NCBI GenBank assembly: GCA_029256865.1
Contig: JARIEH010000286.1
Span: forward strand, 1 to 9,772
DNA length: 9,772 bases
From: Psychrobacter sp.
GTDB lineage: Bacteria; Pseudomonadota; Gammaproteobacteria; Pseudomonadales; Moraxellaceae
Direction of reading: 5' to 3'
Shown here: positions 1 to 5,690 of the stretch, in pieces
Layout of the letters: the number at the start of each line of letters is the position of its first letter
Position numbering within the stretch: the first letter of the stretch is position 1
Translations under genes and position numbers: made by a program
Notes under the pieces: generated by a model
Seen by the model: the letters and a program-made list of their open reading frames with translations, nothing else
Database searches by the model: none
What the model was told of the DNA's origin: nothing

Positions 1-63
1 GTTATCTGTTATGTCACTATTTATAATAGTGCTATTGGTATGATCTTTAGAATTAGTATGCAT
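1..63 (-). CDS. Possible 5' end of a leftward gene (partial, tentative)
   Basis: An ATG at 63-61 opens a frame that stays free of stops to the left edge of the window (21 codons, rich in Asn, Ser, Thr and Asp). No conserved motif falls in this stretch, so the protein cannot be identified from sequence. In Pseudomonas and Acinetobacter the gene divergent from pilT is yggS (PLP homeostasis protein), and this frame has the right place and orientation for it; that is an inference from gene order only. The ribosome binding site is weak, with only a GGGCC-like stretch upstream. The frame is short enough to be open by chance. Confidence 0.3.
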   Translation of the reverse strand, partial: MHTNSKDHTNSTIINSDITDN

Positions 64-214
64 AAATGGCCCGTTTAATTTTTTGAAAGATAAAAGGATA
101 TTGAACATTCGCCAATATAAATTGATATAACCAATATTTTTTTAACTAAGCACTCAAACGAAATATTTTTTATTTAATTTCTGTAGTAGATGGTTAAATA
201 CGGAGAGTCTTGTT

Positions 215-283
215 ATGATGTTGTTACATGATTTAACAGTCCCCGCTAACTGCAGTAAGAAATACAAAAATAATCTATATTAA
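215..283 (+). CDS. Possible small ORF (22 aa) upstream of pilT
   Basis: Two consecutive ATG codons at 215 and 218 follow a good Shine-Dalgarno sequence (GGAGAG at 202-207, 7 bases before the first ATG). The frame runs 22 codons to a TAA at 281-283. The N-terminal half is mildly hydrophobic (starting MMLLHDL) and the C-terminal half is Lys/Asn-rich with one Cys. It matches no family I know. It could be a leader peptide for pilT, an independent small protein, or chance. Its spacing to pilT (125 bases) argues against direct translational coupling. Confidence 0.22.
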   Translation: MMLLHDLTVPANCSKKYKNNLY

Positions 284-322
284 ATAGTACTTATCAGTGC
301 ATCGCTGCTGGCCACTCTTATC

Positions 323-349
323 TTAACGTATTTAGATTCATTTTATAAC
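323..349 (+). promoter_or_regulatory. Candidate sigma-70-type promoter for pilT
   Basis: TTAACG (323-328) and TATAAC (344-349) are separated by 15 bases, somewhat short of the optimum of 17. They lie 60 bases before the pilT start. The assignment rests on hexamer resemblance alone. Confidence 0.28.
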
Positions 350-408
350 GCAGAAAAAACAGCCTTTTATATATATTTACCCATCTTTATCATTAGGAAT
401 ATACGACC

Positions 409-1464
409 ATGAGCGAAAAAAGCAACTTGAGTATCGAAGATCTACTACGGTTCACTGTTAAGCATAAGGCCTCAGACTTACATCTCTCGGCTGGTATGCC
501 AGCAGTGATTCGAGTCGATGGTGAGATCACCCGTATCAATATGCCAGTGATGAGTCATCAGGTCGTGCATCAGCTGATCTATGACATCATGAATGACAAG
601 CAGCGCGCTGACTTTGAGGAGTTTTTTGAGACAGATTTCTCTTTTGAGATTCCAAACTTAGCCCGCTTTCGAGTAAACGCCTTCAATCAAAACCGTGGTG
701 CTGGCGCTGTATTTCGTACGATTCCATCAGAGGTTTTGACCCTAGACGATTTAGGCATGGGCGAAGTATTCAAGCGGGTTTCAGACTTCAAGCGCGGTGT
801 GGTACTCGTGACTGGCCCTACTGGCTCTGGTAAATCAACGACACTGGCAGCCATGATTGATTATATCAATGATACGCGTAAAGAACATATTTTAACCATT
901 GAGGATCCCATTGAGTTTGTCCATGAATCCAAAAAAAGCCTCATTAACCAGCGCGAAGTGCACCGCGATACCTTAGGGTTCGAACCTGCACTGCGCTCGG
1001 CATTACGTGAAGATCCGGATGTTATCTTAGTGGGTGAGCTACGTGACCTTGAGACTATTCGTCTGGCATTAACCGCTGCCGAAACCGGACACTTAGTATT
1101 TGGCACCTTGCATACCAGTTCCGCTGCCAAAACCATTGATCGGGTAATTGACGTCTTTCCTGCCGCCGAAAAAGACATGATCCGCGCCATGTTGTCTGAA
1201 TCACTACAAGCCGTCATTTCCCAGACGTTGCTCCGTAGGCAAACAGGTGGACGGGTTGCAGCTCACGAAATTATGCTCGGGACGCCTGCTATTCGTAACC
1301 TAATACGCGAAAACAAAGTAGCACAGATGTACTCATCTATCCAAACTGGCGCAGGTGATGGCATGATCACTTTGGATCAATCACTAAAAAACTTGGTGTC
1401 CAAAGGGACTATTCATAAAGATGTTGCACGCCCATATGCTAAACAGCCTGATGACTTCATCTAA
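409..1464 (+). CDS. pilT: Type IV pilus twitching motility/retraction ATPase PilT
   Basis: PilT is the hexameric cytoplasmic motor that drives pilus depolymerisation, powering twitching motility and DNA uptake. The 351-residue length is close to the family norm of about 345. The N-terminal PAS-like domain contains the typical ASDLHLSAG stretch (21-29). The core has a Walker A motif GPTGSGKST (136-144, Lys142), an Asp box around TIEDPIEFVH (163-172), a Walker B region DVILVGELRD (204-213, probable catalytic Glu210) and a His box TGHLVFGTLHT (226-236). AIRNLIRE at 294-301 is the C-terminal motif characteristic of PilT and important for retraction. An AGGA ribosome binding site lies 10 bases before the ATG. 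pilU follows after 79 bases with no terminator, so co-transcription is likely. Confidence 0.97.
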   Translation: MSEKSNLSIEDLLRFTVKHKASDLHLSAGMPAVIRVDGEITRINMPVMSHQVVHQLIYDIMNDKQRADFEEFFETDFSFEIPNLARFRVNAFNQNRGAGAVFRTIPSEVLTLDDLGMGEVFKRVSDFKRGVVLVTGPTGSGKSTTLAAMIDYINDTRKEHILTIEDPIEFVHESKKSLINQREVHRDTLGFEPALRSALREDPDVILVGELRDLETIRLALTAAETGHLVFGTLHTSSAAKTIDRVIDVFPAAEKDMIRAMLSESLQAVISQTLLRRQTGGRVAAHEIMLGTPAIRNLIRENKVAQMYSSIQTGAGDGMITLDQSLKNLVSKGTIHKDVARPYAKQPDDFI

Positions 1465-1543
1465 TGTTATATATTTAATCGTCGTCTTTATTTAATTAAC
1501 AACTGGTTTTTTCTCAATTACATCATTTTAATGTAGGTAGGCT

Positions 1544-2665
1544 ATGGACTTCGATAAGCTATTGCAACTCATGATAAAGAAGAATGGCTCTGATTTATTT
1601 ATCACTGCCGATGTCGCGCCTTCGATGAAGGTAAATGGCACAATCTGCCCTATAGGCCAAACAGCCCTTACTGCCGAGCAGACCATGCATTTGGTCAGAA
1701 GTATCATGACAGAGGCTCAGAAAAAAGAATTCAGTGAGACTCATGAATGTCAATTTGCTATCTCAGATAAAGCGCAGCAGGCACGCTTTCGGGTCAGTGC
1801 TTTTATCCAACGTGATATGGCGGCAATGGTACTGAGAAAAATTGAAAGTAAAATTCCAACCCTAGAAGAGCTGAACCTACCACCCTCTCTTAAAGAGCTG
1901 GCGATGAAAAAACGGGGCATTATCTTACTAGTAGGCGCAACTGGCACAGGGAAATCTACGACACTTGCCTCAATGATAGGCTATCGCAATCAAAACTCTC
2001 ATGGTCACATCATCAGCATCGAAGATCCGATAGAATTCGTGCATGAGCATCAAGGCTGTATCATTACCCAGCGTGAAGTTGGTATCGATACTTTGTCATT
2101 TGAAGCAGGACTAAAAAACACCCTGCGCCAAGCACCTGATGTTATTTTGATTGGTGAGATTCGTAACCGTGAAGTCATGAGTTATGCCATTCAATATGCT
2201 GAAACAGGGCATTTAGTCTTTGCAACCTTGCACGCTAATAATGCTAACCAAGCCATTGATCGCATCATTCACTTTTTTGAGAGTGAACGTCATAATCAGC
2301 TTTTTATGGATTTATCTCTTAACTTACAAGCCATTATTGCACAGCAACTTATCCCAACGCCTGATGGTAAAGGTCGACGAGCCGCCATTGAAATTCTATT
2401 AAACTCGCAGCTGATTAGTGACTATATCCGTAAAGGCGAGCTGCATGAAATCAAAGATGTCATGACACGCTCACGCGATAGTGGCATGCAAACCTTTGAT
2501 CAGGCCCTGTTCGATCTCTATGAAAATGGTGAAATTACTTACGAAAACGCCATCACACATGCTGACTCACCAAACGATCTGCGCTTAAAAATTAAACTCT
2601 ATGGTAAAAACAGCCATGCAAATGTCGATGAAAACGCCAATAGCTTATCGTTAGATATGCGTTAA
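1544..2665 (+). CDS. pilU: PilT-dependent retraction ATPase PilU
   Basis: PilU is a paralogue of PilT that assists pilus retraction under load and normally depends on PilT. The 373-residue protein has the same layout: an N-terminal domain with GSDLFITAD (15-23), Walker A GATGTGKST (131-139, Lys137), an Asp box SIEDPIEFVH (158-167), Walker B DVILIGEIRN (199-208, Glu205) and a His box TGHLVFATLHA (221-231). It lacks the AIRNLIRE motif of PilT; the equivalent stretch reads SQLISDYIRKGEL (288-300). That difference, a longer C-terminal tail and its place after pilT identify it as PilU. The ribosome binding site is AGGTAG (1535-1540), just before the ATG. Both P-loop ATPase cores look intact. Confidence 0.95.
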   Translation: MDFDKLLQLMIKKNGSDLFITADVAPSMKVNGTICPIGQTALTAEQTMHLVRSIMTEAQKKEFSETHECQFAISDKAQQARFRVSAFIQRDMAAMVLRKIESKIPTLEELNLPPSLKELAMKKRGIILLVGATGTGKSTTLASMIGYRNQNSHGHIISIEDPIEFVHEHQGCIITQREVGIDTLSFEAGLKNTLRQAPDVILIGEIRNREVMSYAIQYAETGHLVFATLHANNANQAIDRIIHFFESERHNQLFMDLSLNLQAIIAQQLIPTPDGKGRRAAIEILLNSQLISDYIRKGELHEIKDVMTRSRDSGMQTFDQALFDLYENGEITYENAITHADSPNDLRLKIKLYGKNSHANVDENANSLSLDMR

Positions 2666-2687
2666 TAACCCTATATCTGTCACCAAG

Positions 2688-2713
2688 AAGCTCTCAATAC
2701 TGAGAGCTTTTTT
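2688..2713 (+). terminator. Intrinsic terminator of pilTU
   Basis: A perfect 9-bp stem, AAGCTCTCA (2688-2696) with TGAGAGCTT (2701-2709), closes on a 4-base loop and ends in a run of six T (2708-2713). It lies 22 bases after the pilU stop. There is no matching T run on the other strand, so it acts in the plus direction, ahead of the convergent end of fur. Confidence 0.9.
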
Positions 2714-2732
2714 GACTCTAACGATAGGCGTG

Positions 2733-2791
2733 ACAAAATAAAGCCGATGCACTCATCATTAGCTATTGATAAGCTAGGCGTTTAACGGCTT
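2733..2791 (-). terminator. Possible weak terminator of fur
   Basis: On the minus strand AAGCCG (2791-2786) can pair with CGGCTT (2746-2741), followed by TATTTTG. The enclosed 39 bases contain a small TAGCT/AGCTA stem. The outer stem is only 6 bp and overlaps the fur stop codon, so this is a modest candidate; no better one was seen. Confidence 0.3.
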
Positions 2792-3224
2792 ACTTAGCAC
2801 TGTCTCTACATTCTTGATTGTCACAGATACCATACAGGACCAGTGAGTGCCCAGACAGTGTAAAACCGAACTCTTTTGCGACTTTCAACTGCTCTTCTTC
2901 GATAATTGCGTTACGGAACTCGACAATCTTACCGCAAATATCACAAACAAGATGATCGTGATGCTCTTCTTGAGTAATCTCAAAAACGGACAGATTATTC
3001 TCAAAGTTGTGACGCTCGACAATACCTGCTTGCTCAAACTGTGTCAGCACTCGGTAAACTGTCGCTAGACCCACATCTTCTCCTTGCTCAATCAGAGCCT
3101 TATACACTTCCTCGGCACTCATATGATGCAGTTTAGCGTTCTCAAGCAACTCTAAGATTTTGAGACGTGGTAAGGTTACTTTTAATCCTGCTTTACGTAG
3201 TTCTTGGTTGGTAAAAGAAGCCAT
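2790..3224 (-). CDS. fur: Ferric uptake regulator Fur
   Basis: Fur is a dimeric metal-dependent repressor that binds Fur boxes when loaded with Fe(II) and controls iron uptake genes. The open frame extends 24 codons further upstream, but I place the start at 3224: AAGGG (3234-3230) lies 5 bases before this ATG, and the 144-residue product then begins MASFTNQELRKAG, as in other Fur proteins. The winged-helix domain includes the recognition helix region GLATVYRVLTQFE (52-64). The metal-site residues are present: His33/His34, Glu82, the HHDH cluster (88-91) and His126. Structural zinc ligands are Cys94/Cys97 (CDIC) and Cys134/Cys139 (CDNQEC). It is divergent from bamE. I did not find a convincing Fur box in its own promoter. 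Confidence 0.96.
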   Translation of the reverse strand: MASFTNQELRKAGLKVTLPRLKILELLENAKLHHMSAEEVYKALIEQGEDVGLATVYRVLTQFEQAGIVERHNFENNLSVFEITQEEHHDHLVCDICGKIVEFRNAIIEEEQLKVAKEFGFTLSGHSLVLYGICDNQECRDSAK

Positions 3225-3288
3225 GGTATCCCTTATGACTATTAAAGTCTTAGCAAAAAAATTTGAGAAATAAAAAACATTCACAATA

Positions 3289-3304
3289 ACTGTCATTGAC
3301 TGTC
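3289..3304. repeat. Tandem ACTGTC direct repeat upstream of fur
   Basis: ACTGTC occurs at 3289-3294 and again at 3299-3304, exactly 10 bases apart and so on the same face of the helix. The site lies 65 to 80 bases upstream of the fur start. The arrangement could be a binding site for a regulator, but no known operator is matched. Confidence 0.35.
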
Positions 3305-3342
3305 TAACAATAATAGCGATGCAAGTAACTCAATATAATCCT

Positions 3343-3368
3343 ATTATATCGTCACTTAACCATCTCAA
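3343..3368 (-). promoter_or_regulatory. Candidate fur promoter
   Basis: A perfect TATAAT reads leftwards at 3348-3343, with a TTGAGA at 3368-3363 only 14 bases upstream, which is too close for an ideal -35. The -10 element is persuasive, the -35 is not. The predicted leader would be about 110 bases. Confidence 0.28.
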
Positions 3369-3373
3369 TTATG

Positions 3374-3404
3374 TTACTGCAAACCTATGAATTTACAATA
3401 TAAA
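3374..3404 (+). promoter_or_regulatory. Candidate bamE promoter
   Basis: TTACTG (3374-3379) and TATAAA (3399-3404) are spaced 19 bases apart (18 if ATATAA is taken as the -10). If used, the transcript would start near 3411 and carry the 3453-3494 stem-loop in its leader. The spacing is long, so confidence is low. Confidence 0.27.
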
Positions 3405-3452
3405 TGCTAGATTACATCAGGTAGTATTTGGTAAATAATGTCGTAAGTGGTA

Positions 3453-3494
3453 GGCAATTGCAAGTAAATGACGTATCATTTATCGGTGATTGCC
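3453..3494 (+). other. Long imperfect stem-loop upstream of bamE
   Basis: GGCAAT (3453-3458) pairs with ATTGCC (3489-3494), and TAAATGA (3465-3471) pairs with TCATTTA (3476-3482) around a CGTA loop. The two 6-base stretches between them can form a C-G pair (3461/3486) and several G-T wobbles, so the element is almost continuous over 42 bases. There is no T run after it, which makes it a poor terminator. It could be a structured bamE leader, a dyad operator or a dispersed palindromic repeat. Confidence 0.5.
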
Positions 3495-3556
3495 GGTAGG
3501 ACATACTTCAGCTGCCCTTAGCCGCGCCTAACCCATTATTTAAGAGTCATCTTACC

Positions 3557-3976
3557 ATGATAAAGCCTTTAACTTATCTTTCGCTTAACCACCGTGCACC
3601 TAGCAAGGTAAATACTCTGCGCAAACTTATGATTACTGCGACCCTTGGTGCTACTGTCGCTTTATCTGGTTGCTCATTGTTTAGCGTGTATAAAATCGAT
3701 TTACCTCAGGGTACACCCATCACACAAACCGAAGCACAAAAGCTACAAGTAGGGATGAACCAAAACCAAGTATTATATATATTAGGTAGCCCAGCTATCA
3801 GAGATACTTTGGCACCCAATCGTTGGGATTATATCTATGACTATAAAGCAGGCACTCAAGGTGAGCGTGATGGAATTGCAAACGTGAAAAATGCCAGTCA
3901 ACATCTGATTATTTACTTTGATGCCAATGGCATCGTCAATCGTATTGAAGGTATTGAAACTTTACCTGAATCTTAA
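3557..3976 (+). CDS. bamE: Outer-membrane assembly lipoprotein BamE (SmpA/OmlA)
   Basis: BamE is a small lipoprotein of the BAM complex, which inserts beta-barrel proteins into the outer membrane. The product has 139 residues, with a hydrophobic signal segment (about 25-37) ending in the lipobox LSGC with lipidated Cys39; the mature part is about 101 residues. The mature N-terminus reads VYKIDLPQGTPIT (44-56), followed by KLQVGMNQNQV (62-72), ILGSPAIRD (75-83) and PNRWDYIYDY (87-96), the signature order of this family. The signal peptide has an unusually long 24-residue N-region. An internal ATG at 3629 (residue 25) would give a conventional signal peptide but has no clear ribosome binding site; the first ATG has AAGAG 10 bases upstream. 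bamE is divergent from fur, a widespread arrangement. Confidence 0.93.
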   Translation: MIKPLTYLSLNHRAPSKVNTLRKLMITATLGATVALSGCSLFSVYKIDLPQGTPITQTEAQKLQVGMNQNQVLYILGSPAIRDTLAPNRWDYIYDYKAGTQGERDGIANVKNASQHLIIYFDANGIVNRIEGIETLPES

Positions 3977-3986
3977 ATCCCTCAGA

Positions 3987-4021
3987 CCATAAGTGCATTG
4001 CTTCAATACTGCACGTTATGG
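3987..4021. terminator. Hairpin between convergent bamE and rnfH
   Basis: CCATAAGTGCA (3987-3997) pairs with TGCACGTTATGG (4010-4021) through 11 base pairs with one bulged C (4015), around a 12-base loop. It sits between two convergent stop codons, where a bidirectional terminator would be expected. No T run directly follows on either strand; the nearest on plus is TTTTTTT at 4040-4046. It may work poorly as a terminator or mainly protect 3' ends. Confidence 0.45.
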
Positions 4022-4029
4022 CCTACGAT

Positions 4030-4350
4030 TCACTTCTGCTTTTTTTGTATATCTCTACTTTTGCGCTGAGACATTGGATCAGCGCTCAAGCTACGATAGA
4101 CTTCAATTCGATCAAACGGTTGCAACACATAGCTCAGCGGTTGCTTTTGCGCATAGATGCCAACGTGCCAGCGTTTAGCCTTTGGCGTTTTGATATCGAT
4201 TACCTGCTCACACCATGCTGCTAGATCAGAAAACTGAAGCAACCAACCAGCTTGTGTCAGTGCTTCATGTAAAGTCGTAACGCTACTCACTTGCAAAGTC
4301 ATATAATGATGGCGCTGTACATCTTCAGCGTACGCTAGATACACTGTCAT
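4030..4350 (-). CDS. rnfH: RnfH family ubiquitin-fold protein
   Basis: RnfH proteins (UPF0125) are small beta-grasp proteins of poorly defined function, commonly found near smpB, ratA and bamE. The open frame begins at 4452, but that would overlap the upstream gene by 82 bases. I place the start at the ATG at 4350, with GAAGG (4365-4361) 10 bases upstream, giving 106 residues. The N-terminus MTVYLAYAEDVQRHHYM and the block VGIYAQKQPLSYVL (63-76), then FDRIEVYRSLSADPMSQRKSR (about 79-99), match the family's conserved VGIFGK...DRVEIYRPLIADPK pattern. The tail is strongly basic (KKQK). It follows the membrane protein gene after 20 bases, so the two are probably co-transcribed. The usual partner ratA is absent here. 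Confidence 0.87.
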   Translation of the reverse strand: MTVYLAYAEDVQRHHYMTLQVSSVTTLHEALTQAGWLLQFSDLAAWCEQVIDIKTPKAKRWHVGIYAQKQPLSYVLQPFDRIEVYRSLSADPMSQRKSRDIQKKQK

Positions 4351-4370
4351 CGTACCAGAACCTTCATTCG

Positions 4371-5513
4371 TTAGCTTAACCACTGCATCACCCAACCTAT
4401 TAACGCAAAAATCAATGCCAACGGTACAATGAGTCGAATAGCTACTCGCCACAGATTGTATGAGGCCTCACTGCTAAAATTCAAAGACTTACGCAAATGG
4501 CTGATTTTCATGCGCCATCCCGCAAAAACAGACAATAACAGCACTGCTATGCTACTAATAACGACCAATAAGCCCACTAACCAGGCAGTTGGTATGGCTA
4601 TGACTAGGAGTAATCCTAGCGCCAAAGTCATCAATAAGCTGACCAATAAACCAAACTTATGGGCCAATTGCTGAGCGCTATAGTGTAATAGGTAACTGGC
4701 TACAAATACCACGCCTACCCAATATAATAACTGCCCGATAGGGGGTAATGTCAAGCCACTGATAAATAGCGCTACCACACCTACGATTAGCTGTAGTATC
4801 CAAATAGGTAATACCAACTTAGTCGCACGATAAGCAGCTGCAGACTTGGATACACGTGAATCATGAGCATGCAGGTTACCTGCTTCCAGCGCTGTTATAT
4901 CTTGTCTCGTCACCAAGTGTTGACCGAACCAATATAGACCTGTTCCTGCTCCCACACTTACTAATGCCAGGGCAACAGCACGCGCCCACTCAGCGAGACT
5001 AATCTCAGTCATAGTAAAACTGACTTGTGGCATGCCGCCAGCGACGCCCATCACTAAGCCAACAACCATAAGGCCTAAGCCTATTGGTAATGGCGCGACT
5101 CCGAGTAAGCTTAAAAGCAGTGCAATGATCATGAGGCCTGCAGCAACGGCAAAGCCTGGCAAATTCGGCGCACTACCCAACTCACTCAAAGCAGACAAGA
5201 TGCCACTGCTCGCTCCTGATATAACAAGCGCAGCAATGATGATTGCTACGATCGCAGCCAACCAACCAAAACTCCGCCAAAGCGGACTAGCATCTGCCTC
5301 ACGAGTGAGCTTTTGCATACCTGCCAGAGGTGCGTCAACACTACGATAAGCCAGCGCTATCTCTGCATAGACGACTGGTAGCGATACTAAGACCATCGCC
5401 AACAACCACAGCAACCAAAAATCAATCTCACCAATGGAGGCTGGCGCAAACCAACGGAATAGGAGTAGCGGCAATAGTGCCGCCATAAAATAAGAAGCAT
5501 AGCGGATCATCAT
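4371..5513 (-). CDS. Divergent neurotransmitter:sodium symporter-like membrane protein
   Basis: This is a polytopic inner-membrane protein of 380 residues with about 11 hydrophobic segments (roughly 5-22, 32-54, 81-101, 120-139, 141-160, 175-198, 233-253, 260-278, 287-306, 308-330, 357-378). Three stretches resemble the SNF/NSS transporter family: LPVVYAEIALAYRS (45-58, like the TM2 region with its conserved Glu), the following WRSFGWLAAIVA (79-90), and WARAVALALVSVGAGTGLYW (176-195, like the TM6 WLAALGQAFFSLSLGMG stretch). It is shorter than bacterial NSS members (about 450) and lacks the TM1 GNxWRFPY signature for sodium and substrate binding. Transport activity is therefore uncertain, and the family call rests on recalled motif similarity. 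The start has adjacent ATGs at 5513 and 5510, with a modest GGA/GAG site upstream. rnfH follows 20 bases downstream. Confidence 0.6.
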   Translation of the reverse strand: MMIRYASYFMAALLPLLLFRWFAPASIGEIDFWLLWLLAMVLVSLPVVYAEIALAYRSVDAPLAGMQKLTREADASPLWRSFGWLAAIVAIIIAALVISGASSGILSALSELGSAPNLPGFAVAAGLMIIALLLSLLGVAPLPIGLGLMVVGLVMGVAGGMPQVSFTMTEISLAEWARAVALALVSVGAGTGLYWFGQHLVTRQDITALEAGNLHAHDSRVSKSAAAYRATKLVLPIWILQLIVGVVALFISGLTLPPIGQLLYWVGVVFVASYLLHYSAQQLAHKFGLLVSLLMTLALGLLLVIAIPTAWLVGLLVVISSIAVLLLSVFAGWRMKISHLRKSLNFSSEASYNLWRVAIRLIVPLALIFALIGWVMQWLS

Positions 5514-5551
5514 AATCTCAATCCAAACGATCTAAAGTTAATAATGTTTAA

Positions 5552-5557
5552 ATTATA
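5552..5557 (-). promoter_or_regulatory. Candidate -10 element for the symporter-like gene and rnfH
   Basis: A perfect TATAAT reads leftwards at 5557-5552, about 39 bases before the start at 5513. No good -35 is seen at 16-18 bases; TTTAGA is the nearest, at a spacing of about 15. Placement between the c4 terminator and the gene supports a promoter here. Confidence 0.4.
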
Positions 5558-5604
5558 TAAGAATAAAATCAATCTAAAGCTGATTAAAAACGACTCATTG
5601 TAGC

Positions 5605-5639
5605 AGGATGAAAATCCTATCTATACCATAGGAGGTATA
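5605..5639. repeat. Cluster of overlapping small inverted repeats
   Basis: Three short palindromes follow one another and partly overlap: AGGAT/ATCCT around a GAAA loop (5605-5618), CCTAT/ATAGG (5616-5632) and TATACC/GGTATA (5622-5639). The middle one is mutually exclusive with the last. They lie between the c4 terminator and the symporter-like gene. Individually each could be chance. Confidence 0.3.
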
Positions 5640-5646
5640 TAGCAAT

Positions 5647-5670
5647 AAAAAAACCCCGAAGACGGGGTTT
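5647..5670 (-). terminator. Intrinsic terminator of the cytochrome c4 gene
   Basis: On the minus strand an 8-bp stem, AAACCCCG (5670-5663) with CGGGGTTT (5658-5651), closes on a TCTT loop and runs into seven T (5653-5647). It lies 20 bases after the stop codon. This is a classic strong terminator and makes read-through into the symporter-like gene unlikely. Confidence 0.93.
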
Positions 5671-5690
5671 AATGACTAAATGAAGAGCAA

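Larger units (their letters stand above)
64..408. other. Intergenic region upstream of pilT
   Basis: This AT-rich 345-base stretch holds no recognisable gene. It contains a direct repeat CCAATAT at 112-118 and 131-137, a possible 22-codon reading frame with a good ribosome binding site (215-283), a candidate pilT promoter (323-349) and the pilT ribosome binding site (AGGA at 395-398, 10 bases before the ATG). No strong hairpin was seen. Confidence 0.6.
3225..3556. other. Divergent fur-bamE intergenic region
   Basis: This 332-base stretch separates divergent fur and bamE. It holds a tandem ACTGTC repeat (3289-3304), overlapping -10-like hexamers on both strands (TATAAT on plus at 3334-3339; TATAAT on minus at 3348-3343), a second -10-like TATAAA on plus at 3399-3404, and a long stem-loop (3453-3494) upstream of bamE. 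No protein-coding frame there convinced me. The extended fur frame reaches 3296 but its extra codons lack a ribosome binding site and family similarity. Confidence 0.55.

Noticed and set aside
112..137. CCAATAT direct repeat, considered as an operator or iteron
   Set aside because: There are only two 7-base copies in very AT-rich sequence, so chance is sufficient.
861..1217. Open frame of 118 codons antisense to pilT
   Set aside because: It lies wholly inside the conserved PilT ATPase domain on the other strand, and its translation resembles no family.
3225..3296. 24-codon N-terminal extension of fur
   Set aside because: The extra residues have no Fur similarity and the upstream ATG lacks a ribosome binding site, whereas the ATG at 3224 has AAGGG at good spacing.
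3993..4224. Two overlapping plus-strand frames after bamE
   Set aside because: Both overlap rnfH, whose family motifs are clear, and neither has a convincing start signal.
4351..4452. 34-codon N-terminal extension of rnfH
   Set aside because: It would overlap the end of the upstream membrane protein gene by 82 bases and has no family similarity; the ATG at 4350 has a ribosome binding site.
5032..5349. Open frame of 105 codons antisense to the symporter-like gene
   Set aside because: Its Pro/Ala/Lys-rich translation is what codons for hydrophobic residues yield on the opposite strand; no ribosome binding site or family match.
5631..5640. Strong Shine-Dalgarno-like AGGAGG on the plus strand
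   Set aside because: No ATG, GTG or TTG follows at a usable distance; the stretch runs directly into the c4 terminator.
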